NCBI GenBank assembly: GCA_029782145.1
Contig: JAKOVH010000002.1
Span: 56,097 to 120,096 of the forward strand
Source of the DNA: Actinomycetes bacterium
GTDB taxonomy: Bacteria; Actinomycetota; Acidimicrobiia; Acidimicrobiales; Acidimicrobilacustridaceae
Reading direction: 5' to 3'
Length of the DNA stretch: 64,000 bases
Shown: one piece after another, positions 44,768-53,768 of the stretch
How positions within the stretch are numbered: position 1 is the stretch's first letter
Layout of the letters: each line of letters starts with the position of its first letter
Translations under genes and position numbers: made by a program
Notes under the pieces: generated by a model
The model's input: only the letters and a program-made list of their open reading frames with translations
The model's database searches: none
What the model was told of the DNA's origin: nothing

Positions 44768-45286
44768 TCAGGCTCCGCCGCCGCCCGCGAGGTGGGCGCG
44801 CAGCCAGGTCTGCTCGTGGTCGACCGCCCGACGGGTGTCCTTGCCGACGAAGTCGGCGATCCTGCCGCCGATCAACGGCACCTTGCACGAGATGTCGACC
44901 TCGGTGGTGTTGGTGCAGCCGCCGGGCCCGGAGGGACCGCCGGGCGCCAGGTGCAGGTCGCCGCCGACGGTCACCGGCGTGCCCTTCGCCTCCACCTTGA
45001 AGGTCCCGCGGCGCTCGCCGTCCGTGCCTCGTGGGCCCCACGAGTCGGTCTGGGTGACGGTCTGGGCCGGCGAGAGCACCTTCTTGGCGAAGCCGGGGAC
45101 GTCGAGGGCCACGACCCGGCGGGTGACGAGCGTGATCGACCCGTCGGGCGCTTCGTCGCGCGACACCAGCTCGACGTCGCGGTGGCCGGCGGCCTCGTAC
45201 TTGGCCTTGACCGCGTCGAAGTCGGTCATGGCCTCGAGGAGCGCGTCGGCCGGGTGGTCGTAGGTGTGGGTGACGGTGAAGTGCAT
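44768..45286 (-). CDS. DUF2505-domain protein (SRPBCC-like)
   Basis: A 172-residue protein with the actinobacterial DUF2505 pattern. HFTVTHTYDHPADALLEAMTDFDAVKAKYEAAGHRDVEL begins the alpha/beta helix-grip fold, and the C-terminus FVGKDTRRAVDHEQTWLRAHL forms the closing helix. Such proteins often bind hydrophobic ligands; no catalytic residues are evident. It is transcribed convergently to atuA with only six bases between stops. An upstream 103-base gap precedes the next gene, so it is probably monocistronic. Confidence 0.82.
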   Translation of the reverse strand: MHFTVTHTYDHPADALLEAMTDFDAVKAKYEAAGHRDVELVSRDEAPDGSITLVTRRVVALDVPGFAKKVLSPAQTVTQTDSWGPRGTDGERRGTFKVEAKGTPVTVGGDLHLAPGGPSGPGGCTNTTEVDISCKVPLIGGRIADFVGKDTRRAVDHEQTWLRAHLAGGGGA

Positions 45287-45389
45287 CAGGAGCCCCCTTG
45301 TCGCCGCTCGTCACATGATCCGCCGTCGCCGGGGTGCTGGAGCAGGGTCGAAAGGCACCCCCCGGCGATGGGCGCGCCGGCCGCCGGGC

Positions 45390-45635
45390 TCAGCCCTCGG
45401 GGATGGCCTCCCACCACTGGCACCACCACTCGTCGCCGACGAGGATCCGCAGCTGCGGGTGCCAGCAGTAGGTCAGGTCGCTGTCGGTGTCGAGGTAGTA
45501 CAGGCAGTTCCCGCACTTCTCCTCGCCCGACGGGTGACCCCGCAGCACGGCGCGCTCGATGAAGTGCTGGAGCTCGAGCCAGTTCTTCTCGTCGATCTCC
45601 TTGGGCTCCGGCGGCGGGATGTCGTAGTCAGCCAT
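45390..45635 (-). CDS. Small conserved Cys4 protein (HiPIP- or zinc-site-like)
   Basis: An 81-residue protein I do not recognise by name. Cys41, Cys44, Cys57 and Cys72 with surrounding aromatic residues (CGNCLYY, CWHPQL, WWCQWWE) form a CxxC...C...C pattern like small iron-sulfur proteins of the benzylsuccinate synthase small-subunit/HiPIP type or a zinc site. The acidic N-terminus and helix at residues about 18-31 precede it. The ATG has GAGAGGGG upstream. It lies between DUF2505 and PilZ genes. A metal-cluster role is an inference from cysteine spacing. Confidence 0.7.
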   Translation of the reverse strand: MADYDIPPPEPKEIDEKNWLELQHFIERAVLRGHPSGEEKCGNCLYYLDTDSDLTYCWHPQLRILVGDEWWCQWWEAIPEG

Positions 45636-45774
45636 GCCCCTCTCCCTTCCCGTTCGCCGGGCAACCGTAGTCGTGGTGGACCGCCGCCATCGGCAGCGAC
45701 GCCGCGGCCGCGGCGCGGCCTGCGCGTGCGGGACGGGACGGCACCGCCTCGCCGCGGACGAGCCACGAGCGGGC

Positions 45775-46155
45775 TCAGCGGGTGGCGAGGAGGTCGTAGA
45801 TCCGCTCGCGCAGTTCGTCGTCGAGGTCGACGAACTCCACGCCGAGGCAGACGACGTCGGGCTGCGAGGTGGTCGTGATCCGCCGGACCCGCACCCGCGA
45901 CTCGCCGCTGCCGTAGCGGAGGCGGGCGAGGCTCTGCTCGGTGAGCGACATCCCGCTGGGGGAGTGCACCGCGGCGCCGCTGACCGACACGTCGACCACT
46001 CGGCCGTAGCGGCCCAGGCCGCGGCCGCGGCGCTGGTCCTGCACGACCCAACGGACGTCGATCCCCTCCACGGGCAGCCGGTGGCCGATGCGGCGCTCGA
46101 CGGTGGTGCGCTCGTCCAGAGCCCGCCGGTCACGCTCGTCGTACCACGCCTCCAT
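45775..46155 (-). CDS. PilZ-domain protein
   Basis: A 126-residue protein. After an acidic/basic N-terminus, ERRIGHRLPVEGIDVRWV and GRVVDVSVSGAAVHSP show the PilZ pattern RxxxR...DxSxxG, which binds cyclic di-GMP. Only part of the RxxxR site is clear (RRIGHR), so binding is likely but not certain. The rest is the six-stranded barrel ending in GVEFVDLDDELRERIYDLL. It is a single gene flanked by short gaps and may report c-di-GMP levels to motility or envelope functions. Confidence 0.8.
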   Translation of the reverse strand: MEAWYDERDRRALDERTTVERRIGHRLPVEGIDVRWVVQDQRRGRGLGRYGRVVDVSVSGAAVHSPSGMSLTEQSLARLRYGSGESRVRVRRITTTSQPDVVCLGVEFVDLDDELRERIYDLLATR

Positions 46156-46214
46156 GGATCCAGGGTGCCGGATGGACCTGCCGTCCGCAATGGGCCGAAC
46201 GGTTCGCCGCGGGC

Positions 46215-47771
46215 TCAGACGACGGGCGGCACGATGGCGTCGATGAGGTGCGGGCCCGGCTCGGCGAGGGCCCGCTCGAGCTGGACCACGAGCTCGTCGG
46301 CCGTCGTCGCCCGGGTCGCGGGCACGCCGAGGCCCTGGGCCACGTCCACGAAGTCGATGTCGGGCCGGTGGAGGTCGAGCATGGCCCGAGCGCGCGGCCC
46401 CGGCTGCTCGTCGACGCCGACCCGGTCGAGCTCCATGTTCAGCACGGAGTACGAGCGGTTGTTGCACACGACCGTGGTGACGTCGAGGCCTTCGCGGGCG
46501 TGGGTCCACAACGCCTGGATGGTGTAGAGGGCGCTGCCGTCGGCCTCGAGGGCGACCACCGGGCGCTCGGGCGCGGCGACGGCGGCGCCGGTGGCCACGG
46601 GGAGCCCCTGGCCGATGGCGCCTCCGGTGAGGGTCAGCCAGCTGTGGCGAGGGCCGTCGGCCGTGGCGGCCGGGGCGAACAGGCCCGAGGTGAGCGCTTC
46701 GTCGGACACGATGGCCCCCTCGGGCAGCAGCGCGCCGAGGGACTCGGCCAGCGACTGCGCGGTGAGGGCGCCGCTGGGGCGTTCGGGCCGGCCGCCACCC
46801 GCGGGCGCGGCGGCCGCGGGCGCGTCGAGCGCCTCGGCGAGCTGCTCGAGCACCGCGGCGGCGTCGTGCGTGGGGCCCGCCAGCTCGTGGCGCTCGCAGC
46901 CGGGTGGGGTCAGCTCGCTCGGCGTGCCAGGGTACGCGAAGAACGACACCGGGGCCTTGGCGTCGACGAGCACCAGGTGGCGTAGCGACGCCAGCTGCAT
47001 CGTGGCGAACTCGGCGATGTAGGACACGCGCGTCGGCTCGACCAGCCCCGCACCGCGCTCCATGCGGGTGGGGAAGGTCTCGGCCAGCAGCTGGGCGCCG
47101 GTGGCGGCCGCCACCCGCTGGGCGGCCCGCAGGCCGGCCTCCCCGAGGGCGCCGCCGCCGAGCAGCAGGCCCACCGGCTCGCCGCTGCGCAGCACGCGGG
47201 CGACGCCCTCGACCACGGAGGTGTCGACCGCCGGCCGGGGCGCCGGTCGCACCGGCTCGGCCGGCGCCCCGCCGTCGCTCCACGTCAGGTCGGCCGGCAC
47301 GATCAAGGTGGCGACCTGGCCGGGCGGTCCGAGCGACGCGGCGACGGCGGCGGCCACGTCGGCACCGACCTCGGCGGTGGAGCCCACCCGCCGGACCCAC
47401 GGCGACACGTTCCGGGCCACCGTCTCGATGTCCGACTGCAGCTGGGCGTCGAAGCGGGCGTGGTAGGTGGCGTGGTCGCCGACGACGTTCACCACGGGCA
47501 CGGCGGCCCGCCGGGCGTTGTGCAGGTTGGCCAGGCCGTTGCCGAGGCCGGGGCCGAGGTGCAACAGCACGGCCGCCGGCCCCCCGGCGATGCGGGCGTA
47601 GCCGTCGGCGGCGCCGGTGGCGACCCCCTCGAACAGGGCGAGCACGCCGCGCATCTCCGGCACCCGGTCGAGGGCGGCGACGAAGTGCATCTCCGACGTG
47701 CCGGGGTTCATGAAGCAGGTGTCGACCCCTGCGTCGACGAGGGTGCGCATCAGCGCTTCGGCGCCTCTCAC
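46215..47771 (-). CDS. Thiamine-diphosphate enzyme (acetolactate synthase/benzoylformate decarboxylase family)
   Basis: A ThDP-dependent enzyme of 518 residues. LFEGVATGAADGYARI carries the catalytic Glu of the pyrimidine domain; the C-terminal domain has ADGSALYTIQALWTHAREG and VVCNNRSYSVLNMEL, the GDG...NN cofactor motif with Ala in place of the first Gly. It is annotated in relatives as acetolactate-synthase-like, but the lack of a regulatory subunit and the coupling to a GlcD-type oxidase suggest a 2-oxoacid decarboxylase. The start is GTG, overlapping the oxidase stop as GTGA. Substrate unknown. Confidence 0.87.
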   Translation of the reverse strand: MRGAEALMRTLVDAGVDTCFMNPGTSEMHFVAALDRVPEMRGVLALFEGVATGAADGYARIAGGPAAVLLHLGPGLGNGLANLHNARRAAVPVVNVVGDHATYHARFDAQLQSDIETVARNVSPWVRRVGSTAEVGADVAAAVAASLGPPGQVATLIVPADLTWSDGGAPAEPVRPAPRPAVDTSVVEGVARVLRSGEPVGLLLGGGALGEAGLRAAQRVAAATGAQLLAETFPTRMERGAGLVEPTRVSYIAEFATMQLASLRHLVLVDAKAPVSFFAYPGTPSELTPPGCERHELAGPTHDAAAVLEQLAEALDAPAAAAPAGGGRPERPSGALTAQSLAESLGALLPEGAIVSDEALTSGLFAPAATADGPRHSWLTLTGGAIGQGLPVATGAAVAAPERPVVALEADGSALYTIQALWTHAREGLDVTTVVCNNRSYSVLNMELDRVGVDEQPGPRARAMLDLHRPDIDFVDVAQGLGVPATRATTADELVVQLERALAEPGPHLIDAIVPPVV

Positions 47772-49159
47772 CGGTCGGTACCTCCGAGGTCGAAGATGGT
47801 GCCCGGGTTCAGGATCCCCGCCGGGTCGAACGCCTGCTTGATGCGGCGCATGAGGGCGATCTTGTTCGGGTCCTCGAGGGCGAGGAAGTACGGCTTCTTC
47901 TCGGTGCCGATGCCGTGCTCGCCGGAGATGACGCCGCCCAGGTCGAGGGCGGTGCGGAACAGCTCGGTCATGACCTCGTGGCGGCGCGCCGCGTCGGGCT
48001 GGAAGACGGCCAGGTGCACGTTGCCGTCGCCGGCGTGCCCGCACCCGGCGATCCACGAGCCGCTGGTCTCGCCGAGGGCGGCGACCCGGGCCATGAGCGC
48101 GGGGATGGCGCCGCGGGGCACGGCGACATCGACGATGTCGTCGGCGCCGTTGGCCTTGGCCAGCCAGAAGGCCTTCTCCCTCGCTTCGATCAGCGCGTCG
48201 GCGGCGCCGTGGGGCAGCACGTAGACGTCGGGGGCGCCGAGCTCCACGAGCAACGCCGCGACGGCCTCCACGTCGGCGTCGAGGCGGTCGTCGTGGCTGC
48301 TCTCCAGACGCAGCACCAGGTAGGCGAGGGCGGTGGCGCGCACGTCGTCGGGGACGCCGAGCTCGATGCCGTACTCCGCCCGGATGGCCTCCATGGTCAG
48401 CAGGTCGATGTACTCGAGCACCGAGGGCCCGACCCCGCGGGCGATCACCTGGGGGACGGCGGCAGCGACCTCCTCGAGGGTCGAGAAGGGCGCCAGCACG
48501 GTCGCGGCGTGGGGCGGGCGGGGCTGCAGCTTGAGGGTCACCTCGGTGACGAGGGCGAGCGTGCCCTCCGAACCGATGACCAGCTGGGTCAGGTCGTAGC
48601 CCGAGGAGGACTTGACGGTGCGTCCTCCGGTGCGGAGCACCTCGCCGGTGGCCAGCACGAGCTCGAGGCCCAGGACGTGGTGGCGGGTGACCCCGTGCTT
48701 GACCGCCTGCATGCCCCCGGCGTTGGTCGACACGTTGCCGCCGAGCGAGGCGCTGTACTCGCCCGGGCGCACGGGGTACACCAGGCCGTGGGGCGCCAGG
48801 GCGGCGTCGAGCTCGTCGAGCTGCACCCCGGGTTGGACCACCGCCACGTGGCCGACCGTGTCGATGTCGACCACATGGTCCATGCGCTCGAACGACACCA
48901 CGATCCCGCCCGCCACGGGGGTGCACGCGCCCGACAGGCCCGACCCGCTGCCGCGTGCGGTCACCGGCACCCGGTGCTCGGTGCAGGCGGCGAGCACCCC
49001 GGCGACCTCGGCGGTGGTGCCCGGGCAGACCACCGCCACCGGCACCACCGGCGCGGCGCCCAGCGCCTCGTCGTGGCTGTCCTCGGGGCGCAGCTGCTCG
49101 CCGGCCCGGACGTGGTCGGCGCCCACCACCGCGCTCAGCACCTCGACGATCCCCTCCAT
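47768..49159 (-). CDS. FAD-linked oxidase (GlcD/D-lactate dehydrogenase type)
   Basis: A 463-residue flavoenzyme oxidising a 2-hydroxyacid such as glycolate or D-lactate. The PCMH-type FAD domain has VCPGTTAEVAGVL and RGSGSGLSGACTPVAGGIVVS. The C-terminal substrate domain has GCGHAGDGNVHLAVF, GEHGIGTEKKPYF (the HGxGxxK motif) and the ending AFDPAGILNPGTIF. The ATG at 49159 is 149 bases from the divergent GNAT gene. It is coupled to the ThDP enzyme, so its 2-oxoacid product is probably decarboxylated by that partner. Confidence 0.92.
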   Translation of the reverse strand: MEGIVEVLSAVVGADHVRAGEQLRPEDSHDEALGAAPVVPVAVVCPGTTAEVAGVLAACTEHRVPVTARGSGSGLSGACTPVAGGIVVSFERMDHVVDIDTVGHVAVVQPGVQLDELDAALAPHGLVYPVRPGEYSASLGGNVSTNAGGMQAVKHGVTRHHVLGLELVLATGEVLRTGGRTVKSSSGYDLTQLVIGSEGTLALVTEVTLKLQPRPPHAATVLAPFSTLEEVAAAVPQVIARGVGPSVLEYIDLLTMEAIRAEYGIELGVPDDVRATALAYLVLRLESSHDDRLDADVEAVAALLVELGAPDVYVLPHGAADALIEAREKAFWLAKANGADDIVDVAVPRGAIPALMARVAALGETSGSWIAGCGHAGDGNVHLAVFQPDAARRHEVMTELFRTALDLGGVISGEHGIGTEKKPYFLALEDPNKIALMRRIKQAFDPAGILNPGTIFDLGGTDR

Positions 49160-49308
49160 CGGTGCGGACCGTAGACCACGGCGCCGCCAGGCGCGCCGCC
49201 CGCCGTGGCTCGTGCTGCTCCGGGCGCAGCCCCACCGCCCCCGGCCGGCGGAGCGCGGCGGGACCTTCTGCCCTGGGCCGGCCGTCGAGGTCCCGGGATC
49301 ATGGCGGT

Positions 49309-50262
49309 GTGGGCCCCGAGGAGGCACGAGGCGACGGCGCGCTGCGCCAGGCGCAGCTGCCCGACGGGCGGACGTTGACGGTCCGTGCCGCCCGGCCCGG
49401 CGACATCGAGGGGTTGCGGCGCCTGTTCGCCGAACTGCCCCTGGCCGACCGGCACCGACGGTTCTTCTCCGCCTACCGCCCGACGCTCCGGTTCCTCGAG
49501 CGCCTGGTCGGCGTCACCGACCACGACGGCGCCCAGCTCGTCGCCGTCGTCTCGGGTGGCGACGACGAGCGCATCGTCGCCGAAGCGGGCTACCGGATGC
49601 TGCCCGACGGCGACGGCGAGCTGGGCATCACCGTGGCCGAGGAGTGGCGGGGTTGGCTCGGGCCGTTCCTCCTCGACGCCCTGCTGGAGGTGGCGGCCGG
49701 CAACGGGGTGCCCAACCTCGAAGCGGAGGTGCTCGTCGCCAACCGTCAGATGCTGGCCCTGGTGCGCGCTCGCGGCTATGCGCTGATGGGCAGGGAGGAC
49801 CCCTCGACGCTGCGGGTCCTGGTGGCCACCCAGGGCCACGTGCCGCGCTGGCCGCCGGTGGGTGACGAGCCGAGGGTGCTCGTCGAGGCACCGGGCGGCG
49901 AGTGGCCGGAGGCGGCCGCGGCGCGGGCGGCGGGCCTGCGGGTCGTCGCCTGTCCCGGTCCGACCGGTCGGCGTCGCCCCTGCCCGGCGCTGGCCGGAGA
50001 GCAGTGCCCCCTCGCCGCGGAGGCCGACGCCGTCGTGGTGGCCCGACCCCGCGACGACGACGCCTGGCGGGCGCTGCCCGGCGCCCACCGGGAGGCGCAC
50101 CCCGGCGTGCCGGTGTGTATCGACCTCGGGCCGGAGGGCTCGCCGCGGGACCCGGGAGAGCATCGGGCGGCCGTGGTGGGTCTGGTGCAGCGCACGGCCG
50201 AGGAGCACGCCACCCGCCGAGCACCCGACGGCGAGACCGATCCAGCGGGCGGGCCGGGCTGA
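49309..50262 (+). CDS. GNAT acetyltransferase fused to a Cys-rich C-terminal domain
   Basis: A 317-residue protein. Residues about 10-165 form a GNAT domain (LTVRAARPGDIEGLRRLF, GITVAEEWRGWLGPFLLDALL, LVANRQMLALVRARGYALMG). The C-terminal domain (about 185-300) contains ACPGP, RRRPCPALAGEQCPLAAEADAVVV, a Cys-Pro/Cys-Pro-Leu pattern seen in several actinobacterial stress-related proteins. This domain may sense or bind ligands, but has no assigned role. I chose the GTG at 49309; no strong ribosome site is visible, so a leaderless start is possible. Confidence 0.78.
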   Translation: MGPEEARGDGALRQAQLPDGRTLTVRAARPGDIEGLRRLFAELPLADRHRRFFSAYRPTLRFLERLVGVTDHDGAQLVAVVSGGDDERIVAEAGYRMLPDGDGELGITVAEEWRGWLGPFLLDALLEVAAGNGVPNLEAEVLVANRQMLALVRARGYALMGREDPSTLRVLVATQGHVPRWPPVGDEPRVLVEAPGGEWPEAAAARAAGLRVVACPGPTGRRRPCPALAGEQCPLAAEADAVVVARPRDDDAWRALPGAHREAHPGVPVCIDLGPEGSPRDPGEHRAAVVGLVQRTAEEHATRRAPDGETDPAGGPG

Positions 50263-50353
50263 CCGTCAGCGGCGCGTCGATCGCCTATCGTCGCCCCGGC
50301 GCGAACCGAGGTGGGCCCGAGGAGGCCCCCACGCGCCGACCGGGGAGAGGATC

Positions 50354-51331
50354 GTGTTCACACTGCGCTTCGACATGCGGGCACCCGAGACGGGGGCGCC
50401 GGCGGCCGAGCTCTACCGCGCTGCGCTCGACATGGTCGAGTGGTCCGAGACCCGCGGGGCGCTCATGGCGGTGGTGTGCGAGCACCACTCGTCGAGCGAC
50501 GGCTACCTGCCCTCGCCGACGATCCTCGCCGGCGCGTTCGCAGCGCGCACCACCCAGCTCCCGATCATGATCGCCGTGGTCATCCTGCCGCTCTACGACC
50601 CCATCCGGCTGGCCGAGGAGATGTGCGTGCTCGACCAGCTCAGCGGCGGCCGGGTCAGCTACACCGCGGCCATCGGGTATCGGCCCGAGGAGTACGAGAT
50701 GTTCGGGGTCGACTTCCGTCGCCGAGGTCGCATCGCCGAGGAGAAGCTCGCCGTGCTGCTGCGGGCCAAGACCGGCGAGCCGTTCGAGCACGAGGGTCGG
50801 CGCGTGCACGTCACGCCCGCGCCGCTGACCCCGGGCGGACCCCGGGTGGCGTGGGGCGGCGGCAGCGAGGCCGCGGCCCGCCGGGCGGCCCGCCACGGGC
50901 TCGACTTCTTCGGCCAGGGGGGCGACGAGTCCATCGCCGCCGCCTACCACGAGGAGGCCCGCGCCCACGGCCACGAGCCCGGGATGTGCTTCCTCCCCCC
51001 GCGCGACACCGCCACCTCGGTGTTCGTCGCCGACGACGTCGACCGGGCCTGGGACGAGCTCGGCCCCTACCTGATGCACGACGTGCGCAGCTACGCCGCG
51101 TGGAACGAGGGCGACACCGACACCGCGAGCCTCTCCTTCGCCCAGACCGCCGAGGAGCTTCGCGAGGAGGACACCAGCCACCGCATCCTCACCGTCGACC
51201 AGGCGGTCGAGATGGTCCGGGGCGGCCAGCCGCTCGGTCTCACGCCGCTGATCGGCGGGCTGCCGCCCGAGATCGCCTGGCGCTACCTGCGCACGGTCAC
51301 CGACGACGTCATGCCGGCGCTGCAGCCCTGA
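50354..51331 (+). CDS. LLM-class flavin- or F420-dependent oxidoreductase
   Basis: A luciferase-like monooxygenase-fold protein of 325 residues. FTLRFDMRAPETGAPAAEL opens the barrel, VVCEHHSSSDGYLPSPTILAGAFAART is a classic LLM segment, and LAEEMCVLDQLSGGRVSYTAAIGYRPEEYEMFG binds the flavin or F420. It reduces or oxidises a small organic substrate. The GTG at 50354 follows GGGGAGAGG. Cofactor choice between FMN and F420 cannot be settled by motif alone, though such actinobacterial proteins often use F420. Confidence 0.88.
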   Translation: MFTLRFDMRAPETGAPAAELYRAALDMVEWSETRGALMAVVCEHHSSSDGYLPSPTILAGAFAARTTQLPIMIAVVILPLYDPIRLAEEMCVLDQLSGGRVSYTAAIGYRPEEYEMFGVDFRRRGRIAEEKLAVLLRAKTGEPFEHEGRRVHVTPAPLTPGGPRVAWGGGSEAAARRAARHGLDFFGQGGDESIAAAYHEEARAHGHEPGMCFLPPRDTATSVFVADDVDRAWDELGPYLMHDVRSYAAWNEGDTDTASLSFAQTAEELREEDTSHRILTVDQAVEMVRGGQPLGLTPLIGGLPPEIAWRYLRTVTDDVMPALQP

Positions 51332-51355
51332 GCCTGGCCGACGCCGGATCGTGGG

Positions 51356-51982
51356 CTACCGGTCCGAGGCACGGCTCTGCACGGGGCCGGGACCGGCACC
51401 GGGAGGCGGGGGCTGCGCCTCGGAGCGCCGCCGCTCCACGCCGATGCGCGAGGCGCCGATGATGACCTTCACGAGCAGGCCCACGATCAGCAGGTCGACG
51501 ATCATCTGCAGCGTCACCGCCAGGCGGGCCGTCTCCGTGACCCCGGTGATGTCACCGAAGCCCACCGTGGCCAGCACTGTCACGGTGAAGTACAGCCCGT
51601 TCACCTTGGTGATGGGCTCCGAGAAGCTGCCCGGGTCGGCCTGCGACATGGCCACGTAGGTCAGCGAGAACACGACGATGAACAGCGGCACGACGGTGGC
51701 CAACGTCTCGGCCGCCCGCAGCTGCGGGGTGTCGGAGTTCACGATGCTGCGCAGCTGGTACGCGAACGCGGCGACGAAGCCGGCGAGGCCGACCACCAGG
51801 ACGCTGACGCCCAGGACGTCGGCGTCCTGGCCGACGGGGACGGCGAAGTAGGCCGCCACCAGGAACACCGTCACCGCCAGGATGCGGGCGATGGCGCGCA
51901 GCAGGAGCCACCGTCGGCGCCGGGGTGTCAGCGCGGCCAGGCGGGGGTTCTCGCGGAAGGCGTCGTCGGCTGGGGTGGACAT
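51356..51982 (-). CDS. Two-TM potassium channel protein
   Basis: A 208-residue membrane protein of the ion-channel 2 family. About four hydrophobic segments are seen; TVTVLATVGFGD contains the K+ selectivity filter TVGFGD in the pore loop before the final helix. There is no RCK/TrkA-N domain. The C-terminus is Pro/Arg-rich and cytoplasmic. It probably conducts K+ passively and may help set turgor or membrane potential. The ATG at 51982 is divergent from an MFS exporter gene. Confidence 0.9.
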   Translation of the reverse strand: MSTPADDAFRENPRLAALTPRRRRWLLLRAIARILAVTVFLVAAYFAVPVGQDADVLGVSVLVVGLAGFVAAFAYQLRSIVNSDTPQLRAAETLATVVPLFIVVFSLTYVAMSQADPGSFSEPITKVNGLYFTVTVLATVGFGDITGVTETARLAVTLQMIVDLLIVGLLVKVIIGASRIGVERRRSEAQPPPPGAGPGPVQSRASDR

Positions 51983-52126
51983 CGGCGGGTCCGGCCTGGC
52001 TGGCGGGTGGGCGTCGGCCTCACCGTACGCGGTGGCAGGCCCGGAGGCCGTCACCCCGATGAGGCGACGTCCCGATACGGCGGTGTCCTCTAGCGTCGGC
52101 GAGGTCGACGACAGGGAGGGTGTGCA
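51983..52126. promoter_or_regulatory. Divergent region between channel and MFS genes
   Basis: This 144-base gap contains the promoters of the K+ channel (leftward) and the MFS exporter (rightward). An AGGGAGGG ribosome site lies before the MFS GTG. TAGCGT near 52092 is a possible -10 element. No palindromic operator was found. Confidence 0.25.
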
Positions 52127-53740
52127 GTGGGCGAAGCGGGCCGGGCCGGCGCAGGAACGGATCGGGTGCCGCCACGCGCCACGGCGGTGCTCGGCACGCT
52201 CATCCTCGTCGCCGCCGTGGCCAACCTCCCGATGGCGGTGGCCAACGTCGCGCTCCCCGACATCGGGCTGCACTTCGACGCCTCGCAGACCCAGCTGAAC
52301 CTCGTGGCCGTCGGCTACTCCCTGGGCCTCGCCGCGTCGGTGCTGTGGTTGGGCGCCCTCGGCGACCGCTACGGGCGCAAGCAGATGCTGCTCCTCGGCG
52401 TCGTGCTCTCGCTGCCAGCGTGCCTGCTGTCGGCCTGGGCCCCGAGCGTCGAGGTGCTGATCATCGCCCGGGTCGTCGGCGGCCTGGCCGCCGGCATGGC
52501 GTACCCCACCACGCTCTCGCTCATCACCGCGCTGTGGGCCGGCGACAGCCGCACCCGGCCCATCGCCCTGTGGTCCGCCATCGGCGGGGCGGTGTCGGCC
52601 CTCGGCCCGCTGCTGTCGGGCCTGCTCCTCGAGCACTTCTGGTGGGGCTCGGTGTTCCTGATCACCCTGCCGCTCATCGTCGTGGCGGTGCCCCTGGTCG
52701 TGCGGACCATCCCTGCGCACGTGAACGAGACGGCCGACCCGGTCGACAACCTGGGCGGCATCCTGTCGGTGCTGCTCGTCGGCGCCACCATCCTGGCCAT
52801 CAACTTCGCCGCCGTGCCCGACGCGGGCACGCTCGTGTTCGGCCTCGCCGTCATCGGCGTCGCCGCCCTGGCCGGCTTCGTCATCCGCCAGCGGCGGGCG
52901 CCCAACCCGCTCTACGACCTGCACGTGGCCGGCCGACGGATCTTCTGGGTGGCCGCGTGCGCGGGCATCATCGTGTTCGGCTCGCTCATGGGCGCGATGT
53001 TCATCGGCCAGCAGTTCCTCCAGAACGTGCTCGGCTACTCGACCATCGAGTCGGGTCTGGCGATCCTGCCGGCGGCGGTGTTCATGGTCCTGATCGCGCC
53101 CCGGTCGGCCAAGCTGGTCGAGACCAGGGGAGCCCGCTTCACCCTGCTCACGGGCTACGTGTTCGTGCTGGCCGGGTTCGCCACCATGCTGGCGTTCTGG
53201 CGCGACGGCGTCGGGTACTGGGCCATCGGCCTCGGCTACGCCTTCGTGGGCGCCGGTGTGGGCTTCGCCGGCACACCCGCCTCCCACTCGCTCACCGGCT
53301 CGGTGCCCGTGACCCGTGCCGGCATGGCGTCGGGCACCGCCGACCTCCAGCGTGACCTCGGCGGGGCGGTCATGCAGTCGATCCTCGGGGCGCTGCTCAC
53401 CGCCGGCTACGCCAGCGCCTTCAACAAGCTCATCGCCGGTTCACCCGAGGCGGCGTCGGTGTCGACCCAGGTCGAGGGCGTGCTGACGAAGTCCTTCGCC
53501 AGCGCCGAGACCGTGGCCGGGCAGTACCCGCAGTACTCCGAGCAGATCATCCAGGCCGCCAAGCAGTCGTTCGTCGACGGCCAGGACTGGGCCTACGTGG
53601 CCGGCATCGTCGCCGTGCTGCTCGGCGGCGCCCTGGTGTTCTTCCTGTTCCCCACGCGCGACGACGAGCAGCGGATGCTGGCGGCCTACGCCGCCGAGGA
53701 CGGATCCGCGGTCGAGACCGGGGACGCCGGCGCCGCCTGA
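52127..53740 (+). CDS. MFS drug-exporter, DHA2 family
   Basis: A 537-residue transporter with about 14 transmembrane helices. NLPMAVANVALPDIGLHF is the DHA2 helix-1 signature, GALGDRYGRKQMLLLGV the motif A loop and GLAAGMAYPTTLSLIT the helix-4/5 motif. A large loop precedes the last helix. It should export hydrophobic toxic compounds by proton antiport. The start is GTG after AGGGAGG. It differs clearly in sequence from the MFS protein at 29.0-30.6 kb. No local regulator gene is evident. Confidence 0.92.
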   Translation: MGEAGRAGAGTDRVPPRATAVLGTLILVAAVANLPMAVANVALPDIGLHFDASQTQLNLVAVGYSLGLAASVLWLGALGDRYGRKQMLLLGVVLSLPACLLSAWAPSVEVLIIARVVGGLAAGMAYPTTLSLITALWAGDSRTRPIALWSAIGGAVSALGPLLSGLLLEHFWWGSVFLITLPLIVVAVPLVVRTIPAHVNETADPVDNLGGILSVLLVGATILAINFAAVPDAGTLVFGLAVIGVAALAGFVIRQRRAPNPLYDLHVAGRRIFWVAACAGIIVFGSLMGAMFIGQQFLQNVLGYSTIESGLAILPAAVFMVLIAPRSAKLVETRGARFTLLTGYVFVLAGFATMLAFWRDGVGYWAIGLGYAFVGAGVGFAGTPASHSLTGSVPVTRAGMASGTADLQRDLGGAVMQSILGALLTAGYASAFNKLIAGSPEAASVSTQVEGVLTKSFASAETVAGQYPQYSEQIIQAAKQSFVDGQDWAYVAGIVAVLLGGALVFFLFPTRDDEQRMLAAYAAEDGSAVETGDAGAA

Positions 53741-53768
53741 GCCGCGCCTCGGGCGCCGACGCGAGCGC

